A DNA stretch of 37,909 nucleotides. It comes from an uncultured Clostridia bacterium. Its GTDB lineage: Bacteria > Bacillota > Clostridia > TANB77 > CAG-508. The position numbers were made by a program, and so were the translations under genes. The first letter of the stretch is position 1, and every line of letters begins with the position of its first letter. Positions 1 through 8,943 of the stretch are shown here, one piece after another. The stretch is from contig CANQWH010000007.1 in NCBI GenBank assembly GCA_947627495.1, positions 1-37,909 of the forward strand, written 5' to 3'. The notes below the pieces were generated by a model. It was not told where the DNA came from. It saw nothing but the letters and a program-made list of their open reading frames with translations, and made no database searches.

Positions 1-266
1 AGCCATGTTGCACATAATACAATGACATCCAAACAAATTGAATCTAACAATGTGTATGGGAGCTGCATACTTACATATTCTGAATCTATATCATCCCTAA
101 ATAATAGTAAGTATGAATATAAGAATATAATAAATAATAAGCTTCCACCTATGTCAACACATACAAATGCAATACCCTGAGTAGTCCAATGTAATACGTT
201 AGAAACTATAACGCTAACACCGAATACCCCAAACCACCATGTCAGCTTTCTTAAGACATTTAACAT
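1..266 (-). CDS. Partial hypothetical membrane protein (runs off window edge)
   Basis: Open frame from ATG at 266 with GGAGGG upstream; reads MLNVLRKLTWWFGVFGVSVIVSNVLHWTTQGIAFVCVDIGGSLLFIIFLYSYLLLF..., hydrophobic, no stop before the edge. Confidence 0.55.
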   Translation of the reverse strand, partial: MLNVLRKLTWWFGVFGVSVIVSNVLHWTTQGIAFVCVDIGGSLLFIIFLYSYLLLFRDDIDSEYVSMQLPYTLLDSICLDVIVLCATW

Positions 267-501
267 ATTAATTGCCCTCCATTTTTAGTCTCGTGTTCGT
301 TTATATGTTAAACTAAAAAGTGGGAGATTTTTTCCTCCACTAATCAGTGAATACAGGAATTATTGTATATATAAGTCTTATATATTACTTTACATAAAAA
401 TGCAAGTTTTCAATATAAAACACGATACTAAATTTTGACACACTTTTTGACACACCAAATGTTAAAAATGTTTAATATATTTAATACTTTTCAAGCAAAT
501 T

Positions 502-535
502 AAAAACCGCTGTACTTACTGATACAACGGTTTTT
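502..535 (-). terminator. Intrinsic terminator-like hairpin after the duplicated tRNA-Phe 3' fragment
   Basis: AAAAACCGCTGTA / TACAACGGTTTTT inverted repeat (one G-U in minus-strand RNA) with T-tract. Confidence 0.6.
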
Positions 536-539
536 CTTT

Positions 540-730
540 GGTGGCTCGAAGTGGAATCGGCAAGCCGCGTCGGAAAAACAGTCCACCGGACTGTTTTTGC
601 CTTAGTTTTGGGCTAACCCTGTTAGCCCAAAACTTGGCAACCTCCTTTTCGATTCCACACATATCTACATCTTCTAAAAAAACGATACTAATAAGTATCG
701 TTTCTTTGTTGGTGGCTCGAAGTGGAATCG
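540..730. repeat. 20-bp direct repeat of tRNA-Phe 3' end (540-559 and 711-730) bounding a palindromic mini-element
   Basis: ggtggctcgaagtggaatcg identical at both positions; two perfect hairpins between (574-584/588-598 and 606-617/621-632) and an outer GTGGAATCG/CGATTCCAC pair (551-559/650-658). Confidence 0.75.
680..703 (-). terminator. Terminator downstream of tRNA cluster
   Basis: AAACGATACT-aata-AGTATCGTTT with flanking A/T tracts. Confidence 0.65.
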
Positions 731-785
731 AACCACTGACACGGGGATTTTCAGTCCCCTGCTCTACCAACTGAGCTATCGAGCC
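710..785 (-). tRNA. tRNA-Phe (GAA)
   Basis: Cloverleaf GGCTCGATAGCTCAGTTGGTAGAGCAGGGGACTGAAAATCCCC...GGTTCGATTCCACTTCGAGCCACCA; encoded CCA. Confidence 0.95.
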
Positions 786-807
786 AAATATATATTAAAT
801 TAAAAAA

Positions 808-884
808 TGGCGACCCGGAACGGGCTCGAACCGTCGACCTCTAGCGTGACAGGCTAGCGTTCTAACCAACTGAACTACCGGGCC
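808..884 (-). tRNA. tRNA-Asp (GTC)
   Basis: GGCCCGGTAGTTCAGTTGGTTAGAACGCTAGCCTGTCACGCTAG...GGTTCGAGCCCGTTCCGGGTCGCCA. Confidence 0.95.
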
Positions 885-893
885 ATAAAAAAA

Positions 894-969
894 TGGTGGG
901 CGCAATAGGGCTCGAACCTATGACCTCCTGCTTGTAAGGCAGATGCTCTACCAGCTGAGCTATGCGCCC
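894..969 (-). tRNA. tRNA-Val (TAC)
   Basis: GGGCGCATAGCTCAGCTGGTAGAGCATCTGCCTTACAAGCAG...GGTTCGAGCCCTATTGCGCCCACCA. Confidence 0.95.
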
Positions 970-1107
970 GTCCGTTCAACGAATATAAGTATACTAGATT
1001 TTTTTTCATCTGTCAATACTTTTTTGAAAATTTTTCATTTTTTTGCAAACTTTTCACTTAATATTTTTCTACTAAAATACATCTATAATATAAAATACTA
1101 TTTTTAT

Positions 1108-1692
1108 CTATTGAATATTTTGTTCAGATGTTTTTTCTTCTATTATATCATCTATTACTATTTGTTCATTTTCATCTATCTTATATTTTGGAAGCTCTGG
1201 CAATTCATCTAAATTTGAAATACCAAATGTTTTTAAAAATTCTTGCGTTGTCTTGTACATTGTTGGTTTTCCAGGTAAATCGGATTTTCCTGCATCTTCT
1301 ATTAGATTATATTCTAATAATTTATAAATTGTTGCATCTGAATTTACTCCACGTATTGCCTCAATTTCTGCTCTCGTTATTTTAGGATTATATGCAATTA
1401 TTGCAAGTGTTTCCATTGCAGCATTTGAAATGTTGGGCTTTGCTCTATTATCAAACATTGGATATATGTAATCATAATATTCTTTTTTGCTACATAATGT
1501 ATATCCATTTTCTACTTTTACTATTTCTATTCCTCTATTTTCATTCTTATATTCTTCCTGCATACTTTGAACTATTCTTATTATATCTTCTTCTGGTAAT
1601 TCTAATGCTGTAATTAATTCCTTCATTTCTACTGGTCTACCACATGCAAAAAGTATTGCTTCTATTATTGATTTTGTTTTATCTATTTTCAT
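1108..1692 (-). CDS. scpB: Segregation and condensation protein B
   Basis: IEAILFACGRPVEMKEL...MFDNRAKPNISNAAMETLAIIAYNPKITRAEIEAIRGVNSD, typical ScpB. Confidence 0.93.
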   Translation of the reverse strand: MKIDKTKSIIEAILFACGRPVEMKELITALELPEEDIIRIVQSMQEEYKNENRGIEIVKVENGYTLCSKKEYYDYIYPMFDNRAKPNISNAAMETLAIIAYNPKITRAEIEAIRGVNSDATIYKLLEYNLIEDAGKSDLPGKPTMYKTTQEFLKTFGISNLDELPELPKYKIDENEQIVIDDIIEEKTSEQNIQ

Positions 1693-1838
1693 TTAAAACT
1701 TTCCCTTTCTACATTATTTATTAATATTCTAAAATCGTACTCTAATTTTTATTTTATTTCATACCAAAAGCTAATCAATACTAATTAATATTAATTTAAA
1801 ATAATTCTTTACTCCATTTGTTAGATAGAACAAGATTT

Positions 1839-2441
1839 CTATTTTTTAAGTTTTTTATTAACCTTTTCGTCTCTTAATTCTACAATCTTTTCCATTAATT
1901 CACTTGTTAACTTTGTTGCAACTTCCTTATCTTTTACTTCTTCTTTATATTTTAAATAGTCAATTGGCTTTCCTATATTTATTATTACTTTTGTAAATGG
2001 CTTAAAATTTCCTTGTATTCCTATTGGTATGATTGGTTTTTCAGCTGTTGCAGCAATAAGTACCGCTCCATTCTTTGCTTTTTTACCTTTTTCTAAACCA
2101 TGTCTCGTTCCTTCTGGAAACATTAACAATAATTCGTCATTTTTTAGCAATTTTAATGATATTTTAATTGCTTGTAAGTCAGCTTTTCCTCTTTTTACAG
2201 GATATACTCCAAATACATCTGCCCACCAACATACAAACTTATTTATAAATAATTCTTCTTTTGCAAGTACATTTACTTTTCTTTTAAACATTGCCACTAT
2301 TACTGCACTATCTAAGTTATGCACATGATTTGGGCAAAGAAGAGCTCCTGTATCTTTTGGCAAGTTTTCTTTTCCTACTATTTTTGGTCTGTATAATATT
2401 ATAGCAATTATTTTAAATATGAATTTTACAAATTGTCTCAT
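1839..2441 (-). CDS. plsC: 1-acyl-sn-glycerol-3-phosphate acyltransferase
   Basis: PlsC motifs NHVHNLD and FPEGTR. Confidence 0.9.
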   Translation of the reverse strand: MRQFVKFIFKIIAIILYRPKIVGKENLPKDTGALLCPNHVHNLDSAVIVAMFKRKVNVLAKEELFINKFVCWWADVFGVYPVKRGKADLQAIKISLKLLKNDELLLMFPEGTRHGLEKGKKAKNGAVLIAATAEKPIIPIGIQGNFKPFTKVIINIGKPIDYLKYKEEVKDKEVATKLTSELMEKIVELRDEKVNKKLKK

Positions 2442-2453
2442 TTTATTCCTCTC

Positions 2454-3146
2454 TTAGTTTTTATATTTTTTATTTATAATTTCTATTATCTTTTCTTCGA
2501 CTTCTTCTATGGTTAAATTTGTTGTATCTATTACTATACTATCTGGAGCCAATTTTAATGCTCCTATTTCTTTTATTTTATCGTTATAATCTCTTTTCCT
2601 TATATTATCTAGAACTTCTTCATATGTTATTTGCATTCCCTTCTCTTGCATTTCTAACAATCTTCTTCTTGCCCTTTCTTCTTCTGTTGCATCTAGGTAA
2701 ATTTTTACATCAGCATTTGGAAATACATATGTGCAAATATCCCTCCCTTCCATTATCACATCTTTTCCCTCTGCCATTTTTCTTTGTAAATCCACCATTT
2801 TGAATCTTACTTCTTTTATTGAAGATACTGGTGATACTACTTGTGTTACATCTTTTTCTCTTATTTTTCTAGTTACATCTTCACCATTTAAGAACACTTT
2901 ATCTCCAGTTTTAGTATTTTCAATTTCTATTGATATTTTATCTAATAGTTCTATAACCTTTTTCTCATCTATAATTCCATTATTTATTGCATTTTCTCTC
3001 AATACTGCTAATGCTACACATCTATATGTACTACCTGTATCTATATTAACTAAATTTAATCTGTTTGCTATATTTTTTGTTACTGTTCCTTTTCCGCTTC
3101 CTGCTGTTCCATCTATTCCAACTATAAATCCCATTATTACGTACAT
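2454..3146 (-). CDS. cmk: (d)CMP kinase
   Basis: IDGTAGSGKGTV P-loop, GRDICTYVFPNADVKIYLDA, RKRDYND. Confidence 0.93.
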   Translation of the reverse strand: MYVIMGFIVGIDGTAGSGKGTVTKNIANRLNLVNIDTGSTYRCVALAVLRENAINNGIIDEKKVIELLDKISIEIENTKTGDKVFLNGEDVTRKIREKDVTQVVSPVSSIKEVRFKMVDLQRKMAEGKDVIMEGRDICTYVFPNADVKIYLDATEEERARRRLLEMQEKGMQITYEEVLDNIRKRDYNDKIKEIGALKLAPDSIVIDTTNLTIEEVEEKIIEIINKKYKN

Positions 3147-3212
3147 TCCTTTCTATATAAAAAAACTAGCTATTTAAAGAAGTTTTATATTATTTAACCT
3201 TTTCTCCCCTTT

Positions 3213-4070
3213 TTAGTTGGGGTTATCATCTCTTTGAATACCTTTTGCAAGTATATCAACAGTTTCAACATTCATCGCTGTTAAGTTTTCAATTTCTTTT
3301 ATACATTTTTTCTTGAATTCTTGCATTGCACTCATAATATTAAATCCATATATTAATATAACTTCTATATATATATTAACTCCTTCTGCTGTTTTATCAA
3401 TTCTCGTTCTATATATCCTAGCTATTCCATCTACTTTATTTGCTAAGTGTTCTATAATATCTTTTAATACTCCATCTGATATTGTATAATTTCCTAAGTA
3501 GCTAAATGTTGGTCTTATTATTGATTTTTCTGATATATATGGTTTTTGGTTTTTTCCCTTTGATTTGAATATTTGCAATGGATCTAATATATATCCTGAG
3601 AAATCTTTTTTTATCTCAAATGTAGGAACTGGTATAACATGCATTCCTTCTACTTGCCTCATTCTCTTCGCTTCTTCCATTTCTTGTTCTGTAGCTACAT
3701 CTGTTATATATATAGTTTTTACAAGTTCTGGAAGTTCTAAGTTTGTTATTATTTTTTCAATCATACTATCTGAAGTTCCTAATATAAGCAGACTTTCTGG
3801 TTTATATTTTCTAAATGCCTTTTTTATTTCTTCCGCTTTTTCTGGATTTAAAAATAGTGCACCTTTTACAGTTTCTATCTTTGTTGGTGCCTTCTTAGCA
3901 GATTCTCCTGCAATAACCTCATTATCTTTTATAAGAAGTCCATCATCTATAATATACCTAATATTATTTTCACTTGCTACCATTTGTGCTCTATAACTTT
4001 TTCCTGTTCCAGATGGTCCAACAAATGCATATACTTTAATTTTTGATTCTAATATCTTATCAATTAACAT
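3213..4070 (-). CDS. P-loop NTPase with C-terminal Asp23/Gls24-like domain
   Basis: N-terminal AFVGPSGTGKSYRAQ Walker A; C-terminal ISDGVLKDIIEHLANKVDGIARI...VNIYIEVILIYGFNI resembles Asp23/Gls24. Confidence 0.6.
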   Translation of the reverse strand: MLIDKILESKIKVYAFVGPSGTGKSYRAQMVASENNIRYIIDDGLLIKDNEVIAGESAKKAPTKIETVKGALFLNPEKAEEIKKAFRKYKPESLLILGTSDSMIEKIITNLELPELVKTIYITDVATEQEMEEAKRMRQVEGMHVIPVPTFEIKKDFSGYILDPLQIFKSKGKNQKPYISEKSIIRPTFSYLGNYTISDGVLKDIIEHLANKVDGIARIYRTRIDKTAEGVNIYIEVILIYGFNIMSAMQEFKKKCIKEIENLTAMNVETVDILAKGIQRDDNPN

Positions 4071-4159
4071 GTTTTTAACTTTACCTCTTATATAAAATTA
4101 TTTATTAGTATATCACAATATTAAAATATTTGCCACTAATTTATAATAGAATTTTTGTT

Positions 4160-5545
4160 TTATATTATCTTATACCATGTATCTAATTTATAAAAGATAT
4201 TATACCAATTACCAGAAAAGTCTCCCTTAATTTTATTATTATGAAGGATTATATAGCTATTAAAATACAAACTTATAAAAGGGAGTTCTTCGTAATATTT
4301 ATATATTATTTTAGCATATTCCTCCTTTAATACATCCTTATCTTCAATTTTCTCTGTCTTTAATATTTTTTCTTTTATATTTTCATCATTAAAATATATA
4401 CTTATATCTGGCATTAGTGGAACTGTTTGTTTCTTTAATATCATATCTGCATTTTTATTTAGATAATTTTGAATTATTACTTCTATACCTTTTTGCTCTA
4501 ACTCTTCTTTTATTATTTCTGCAATTTTTTTACTTTCTTCATCTGAGCTTATTGATAATGTAATTCTAATCTTATCTATATTCTTTATTTCTGTATTTAC
4601 GTTATTTTCTTTGTTTAAATAGCTTCCGTATGCTAATGGAAATTCTACATTTATATATCTTCTTTTGTATAAATCATATATTAATTTATCCTCATTCATA
4701 TTTTTATTTACTATTTGTCTTATTTCTATATTCTCTATATTTTCACAAGATATATAGTAAAATTCTCTACCTACAATTAGTGTTTCTTCAAATCCTATGC
4801 TTCCTATATAATCTTCATAATTTACATTTTTGGTTAATATTATATCTACATTTTCTCTTGTAAAATTGTTATACAATTCTGTTATTCCTTTATATATTTT
4901 TACTACAATTTTTCTATCTTCACAAGAAAGCTCTATTACCTCTTCATTGATAGAATCTATCTTATATTCTCCAGATCCTATTGGCATAACTTCATTATAT
5001 GCATTTGCTTGTACTATTGGAAAGCAAAGAAAATATTCAAAAAATTGTACTGGTTCTGTTAAATGAATTTTAAATGTATTTTCATCTATCTTTTCAATTT
5101 TCTCTATTTTCTCTACATTTTCTTTATATATTGAATCAGCTTGTTTTATAGTTTCTATAGTAAATTCTATATCTTCAATTTTTATATTTTCTCCATTTGA
5201 CCATTTTTTTTCTTCATTTGTTTTTATGATATATGTTAGTTCATCTATCTTTGACCATTCCTCTGCTATTGCTGGCTTCGTATTAAAATCTATTGTAATA
5301 TCTATTAATGGTTCATATAATAATTTGGTTATATATTGAATTTCTAAACTCTTTGTTAATAATGGATTTATTGTATCATATTCTGTTATTCCTATGTTTA
5401 CATTCTTAGTTGTTCTTGTCTCTTTGTTTTCTTCATATGATTCTTTTGTGTTTTCTCTATCTTTTATATATATTATATATATTCCTGCAATTATTAGTAT
5501 TATTATTACCATTATAAATGTGTTTTTTACATATTTTATGTTCAT
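4160..5545 (-). CDS. Family 5 (peptide-type) ABC transporter substrate-binding-like protein, membrane anchored
   Basis: N-terminal TM; INPLLTKSLEIQYITKLLYEPLID..., WSNGENIKIEDIEFTIETIKQ typical of SBP_bac_5. Confidence 0.75.
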   Translation of the reverse strand: MNIKYVKNTFIMVIIILIIAGIYIIYIKDRENTKESYEENKETRTTKNVNIGITEYDTINPLLTKSLEIQYITKLLYEPLIDITIDFNTKPAIAEEWSKIDELTYIIKTNEEKKWSNGENIKIEDIEFTIETIKQADSIYKENVEKIEKIEKIDENTFKIHLTEPVQFFEYFLCFPIVQANAYNEVMPIGSGEYKIDSINEEVIELSCEDRKIVVKIYKGITELYNNFTRENVDIILTKNVNYEDYIGSIGFEETLIVGREFYYISCENIENIEIRQIVNKNMNEDKLIYDLYKRRYINVEFPLAYGSYLNKENNVNTEIKNIDKIRITLSISSDEESKKIAEIIKEELEQKGIEVIIQNYLNKNADMILKKQTVPLMPDISIYFNDENIKEKILKTEKIEDKDVLKEEYAKIIYKYYEELPFISLYFNSYIILHNNKIKGDFSGNWYNIFYKLDTWYKII

Positions 5546-5567
5546 AATAAATACATTTTCCTTTCTG

Positions 5568-5631
5568 GTTACAATTCACCGCTATATATAAAAGTCCGTC
5601 AAACTCCTCAAGTTTGGCTACTTTGTTCATA
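5568..5631. repeat. Copy A of dispersed hairpin repeat family
   Basis: GTTACAATTCACCGCTATATATAAAAGTCCGTCAAACTC-ctca-AGTTTGGCTACTTTGTTCATA; left arm matches copy C at 29/33 positions. Confidence 0.75.
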
Positions 5632-5685
5632 TTTGCCATACAATTAATGGTAGGACATTCTTTTGCCCTACCATTCTAATTTATG

Positions 5686-5949
5686 TTATTTTCTTGACTC
5701 TATTATAAGCTTCATTCCTGTTCGGTTTTCTCCTTCAACCTCCACTTCTGCAAATGCAGGTATACATACTAAATCTACTCCTGCTGGTGCAACAAATCCT
5801 CTCGCTATTGCTACTGCCTTTACTGCTTGGTTTAGTGCTCCCGCACCTATTGCTTGCATCTCCGCTTTGTTATTCTCCTTTACTAGTCCTGCGATTGCTC
5901 CTGCTACTGAATTTGGGTTTGATTTTGATGAAATTTTTAAAATCTCCAT
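5686..5949 (-). CDS. spoVS: Stage V sporulation protein S
   Basis: MEILKISSKSNPNSVAGAIAGLVKE...QAVKAVAIARGFVAPAG, near-canonical SpoVS. Confidence 0.95.
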   Translation of the reverse strand: MEILKISSKSNPNSVAGAIAGLVKENNKAEMQAIGAGALNQAVKAVAIARGFVAPAGVDLVCIPAFAEVEVEGENRTGMKLIIESRK

Positions 5950-6098
5950 ATTTTTCCTCCTAAAAATATTATTTGTAACGTTGTTTTTTATTTCATTTGT
6001 TACTATATATTTATATTATATTTTTTGTATTTTGTCTATATGTTTCTGGAAATTTTTGGAAATTTTCATCGCAATATGTATACTTTTTCGACTTTTTT

Positions 6099-6872
6099 CT
6101 ACATTCTAACTCTGCTGATTTTTTGTATTCGACTGTTTTCATCATTAATTTCTAATATACAACCTGTTAAAACTACTTCTTTATCTTCACTTACTTTATA
6201 TCTTTCTGGAAGTGTTGTTGTAAATCTTTTTACAGATGCTGCAATTTCCATACCTATAACAGATTTTCTTGGTCCTGTCATTCCTATATCTGTAATATAT
6301 CCTGTACCTTTTTCTAATATAGTTTCATCTGCTGTTTGAACATGTGTATGTGTTCCAAAAACAGTTGTTACTCTTCCATCTAAATAATATCCCATTGCAA
6401 TTTTCTCGGCAGTTGCTTCTGCATGAAAATCTACTATTATTATATTCGCTTTATTTTGTATTTCTGCTAATATTTCATCCATTTTTAAAAATGGATTTTC
6501 TGATAATATTCCAACATCTACTCTTCCTATTAAATTTACTACTGCAATTTTTTTGTCATTTACTTCTCTTATTGTATATCCTTTCCCAGGAACTCCTTCT
6601 GGATAATTTGCAGGTCGTACTATTTGCTCATCTTCTATAAAATTAAAAATTTCTTTTTTGCCCCAAGTATGGTTACCCATTGTTACAACATCTACTCCGG
6701 CTTTTTTCAAGTCCTCATATATTTTTAAAGTTATTCCCATACCATCTGCTGAATTTTCTCCATTTGCTATTATAAAATCTATGTTCTTTTGATTTTTATA
6801 TTGTGGTATTAGCTCTTTTACTTTTTTTACTCCACTGTTTCCAACTATATCGCCTATTAATAAAATTTTCAT
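6099..6872 (-). CDS. ymdB: YmdB-family metallophosphoesterase
   Basis: MKILLIGDIVGNSGVKKV...NGENSADGMGI...MGNHTWGKKEI...GTHTHVQTADE; start moved from 6950 to ATG at 6872. Confidence 0.88.
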   Translation of the reverse strand: MKILLIGDIVGNSGVKKVKELIPQYKNQKNIDFIIANGENSADGMGITLKIYEDLKKAGVDVVTMGNHTWGKKEIFNFIEDEQIVRPANYPEGVPGKGYTIREVNDKKIAVVNLIGRVDVGILSENPFLKMDEILAEIQNKANIIIVDFHAEATAEKIAMGYYLDGRVTTVFGTHTHVQTADETILEKGTGYITDIGMTGPRKSVIGMEIAASVKRFTTTLPERYKVSEDKEVVLTGCILEINDENSRIQKISRVRM

Positions 6873-6942
6873 TTGTATTAAAATCCCCTTTCTTGAATTT
6901 GGATTGTAATATTTGTATTTTCTATTTAAAACACAAATATTA

Positions 6943-7641
6943 TTAATCACATATTTTTATCAAATCGAAGTTTGTATAATCTGAACTTGCCATTATGTAG
7001 TTTATGCCATCAATTTTCCCTTGAATAGCATCTTTACCAGCTTCTCCATGTATATGACCATATATACATGTTTTTACATTGTATTTTTTCATTGTTTTTA
7101 TAAAATTTAATTCTAACTTTTCATAATTATTAAATGGTGGATAATGCATACATACTATTATTTCTTTATCTCCTCCAAATTTTTGCACTCCATCTTTTAA
7201 AGATAATTCTAATCTTAAATTTTCTCTTCTAATAATCTTCTCTGCTTTATCTTCTTGCTCTGACCATCCTCTTGTTCCAACTATTATTTTATTCTCCCAA
7301 ATATAACTATTGTTATATATAAATTCTATGTTTTTAAAGTTATTTTCTTGCAAAAAATTTTTCATTTTGGTAAGTGTTTCCCACCAATAATCATGATTTC
7401 CTTTTAATAAAAGTTTTGTTCCTGGAAGTTCATTTAAATATTCAAAATCTTTTTTTGCTTCTTCTAAGTACATTGCCCATGAAAAGTCTCCTGGAAGTAT
7501 TACAAGGTCTTCTTCTTTTACTTTTTTTAACCAATTATCTTTTACTTTTTCTTCATGATTTTCCCAATTATCTCCGAAAATGTTCATTGGTTTTCCTACT
7601 CCTAGAGATAAATGCAAATCTGATATTGTATAAATTGCCAT
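6943..7641 (-). CDS. Calcineurin-like metallophosphoesterase
   Basis: ISDLHLSLG...LPGDFSWAM...LLLKGNHDYWW...YGHIHGE motifs. Confidence 0.85.
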   Translation of the reverse strand: MAIYTISDLHLSLGVGKPMNIFGDNWENHEEKVKDNWLKKVKEEDLVILPGDFSWAMYLEEAKKDFEYLNELPGTKLLLKGNHDYWWETLTKMKNFLQENNFKNIEFIYNNSYIWENKIIVGTRGWSEQEDKAEKIIRRENLRLELSLKDGVQKFGGDKEIIVCMHYPPFNNYEKLELNFIKTMKKYNVKTCIYGHIHGEAGKDAIQGKIDGINYIMASSDYTNFDLIKICD

Positions 7642-7642
7642 G

Positions 7643-8639
7643 CTATCCTCCTAATTTTAAATTTGGTATTGCATTTAAATTTAGTTCAGATTTTTTTCCA
7701 GTTATGTAATTATAGTAACCTGCTGCTGCTATCATTGCTGCATTATCTGTGCATAATTTTAATTCTGGATAATAAATTTTTATACCATTTGTTTCTCCTA
7801 AAATTTTAAATTCATTCCTTATATATGAATTTGCAGATACTCCACCTGCTAATACTATCTTTTTTATTCCTGTTTTTTCTACTGATTTTTTTACATTTTC
7901 TACTAGCATTTCTGTTGTTGTTTTTTCAAAACTTGCACATAGGTCTGCTTTATTTAAATTTGGATTTTTATGGTTTAAGTTTATTACTGCTGTTTTTATT
8001 CCACTAAAGCTAAAGTTTAAATCTTCTATTTTTGATTTTGGTAAGTCAATATTTGCTGTTCCTTCATGTGCCATTTTATCTACTTTTGGACCTCCTGGAT
8101 ATCCGAAGGCCTATTACTCTTGCTACTTTATCATATGCTTCACCTATTGCATCATCTTTTGTTCTACCTAATATTTCAAATTCTGTATAGTCATTTATTT
8201 TTACTAAATGAGTATGACCTCCAGATATTATTAAGCATATAAATGGTGGCTCTAACTCTGGATATGTTATATAATTTGCTGCAATGTGTCCTTCTATATG
8301 GTTTACTCCAACTAGCGGTTTTTCTAATGTATATGCTAGCCCTTTTGCATAAGATACCCCTACTAATAATGCTCCAACTAATCCTGGTCCATATGTTGGA
8401 CATACAACATCTATATCTTCTGCTTTTATATTTGCTTGCTTTATTGCTTCTTTTACTACTTGATTTATAACTTCAACGTGGCATCTTGAAGCTATTTCTG
8501 GCACTACTCCTCCATATAATGTATGTATATCTATTTGTGAGTTTATAACATTTGATAATACTTTTCTACCATTTACAACTACTGCTGCAGATGTTTCATC
8601 ACAACTTGATTCAATTCCTAATACTACTATATCTTTCAT
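7643..8639 (-). CDS. tsaD: tRNA N6-adenosine threonylcarbamoyltransferase TsaD, split by a +1 frameshift at CGG (8105)
   Basis: ORF 8076-8639 ([14 protein letters not shown]...[13 protein letters not shown]) continues in the +1 frame as [16 protein letters not shown] (ORF 7643-8074). Junction CTT CGG ATA read as CTT-c-GGA-TAT restores the conserved GLGYPGGP. Confidence 0.93.
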
Positions 8640-8773
8640 ATAAACTCCCTATCTTTTTTATTTAACAATATGTGAATACTTAAGATTATTTCCATATTTT
8701 TTCCATATATTTATTGTATTTTATCAATATATTTGGTGTTTGTCAACTGTTACAATTCGCAGATTGTACTATA

Positions 8774-8929
8774 CACAATTCACATTTTATACAAAAAAAT
8801 CCGCCAAATCTCGTCGGAGTTCTATATTTTTTCTAAATTGAACCCACGTCGGCGATTGCCTTCGATGCTTTTCGGGGGTCTTCAATTTTTAAAAAATATA
8901 GAACTCCTGCGTTTGGCTACTTTGTACAT
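8774..8929. repeat. Copy B of dispersed hairpin repeat family, with large hairpin cargo
   Basis: ACAATTCAC...ATCCGCCAAA ... GTTTGGCTACTTTGTACATA arms; interior perfect 17-bp IR GGAGTTCTATATTTTTT (8816-8832)/AAAAAATATAGAACTCC (8891-8907), extended by AAATTGAA/TTCAATTT. Confidence 0.7.
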
Positions 8930-8943
8930 AATTGACTTAAATT

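Noticed and set aside
516-774. ORFs MVEQGTENPRVSG... and MVARSGIGKPRRKN...
   Set aside because: They overlap tRNA-Phe and the palindromic element; composition is that of translated tRNA sequence, not protein.
5457-5639. 60-aa ORF MANMNKVAKLEEFDGLLYIAVNCNQKG...
   Set aside because: It is a translation of repeat copy A running into the SBP gene start; treated as repeat, although the frame shared with copy C is noted in the findings.
8191-8403. Antisense-type or alternative-frame ORF within tsaD ([11 protein letters not shown]...)
   Set aside because: Overlaps a strongly conserved TsaD coding frame; no independent support.
7643-8639. tsaD as a simple pseudogene
   Set aside because: Both halves are fully conserved apart from one base, the gene is normally essential, and an identical event occurs in era; decay would be expected to add other lesions. 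Sequencing error cannot be fully excluded without reads.
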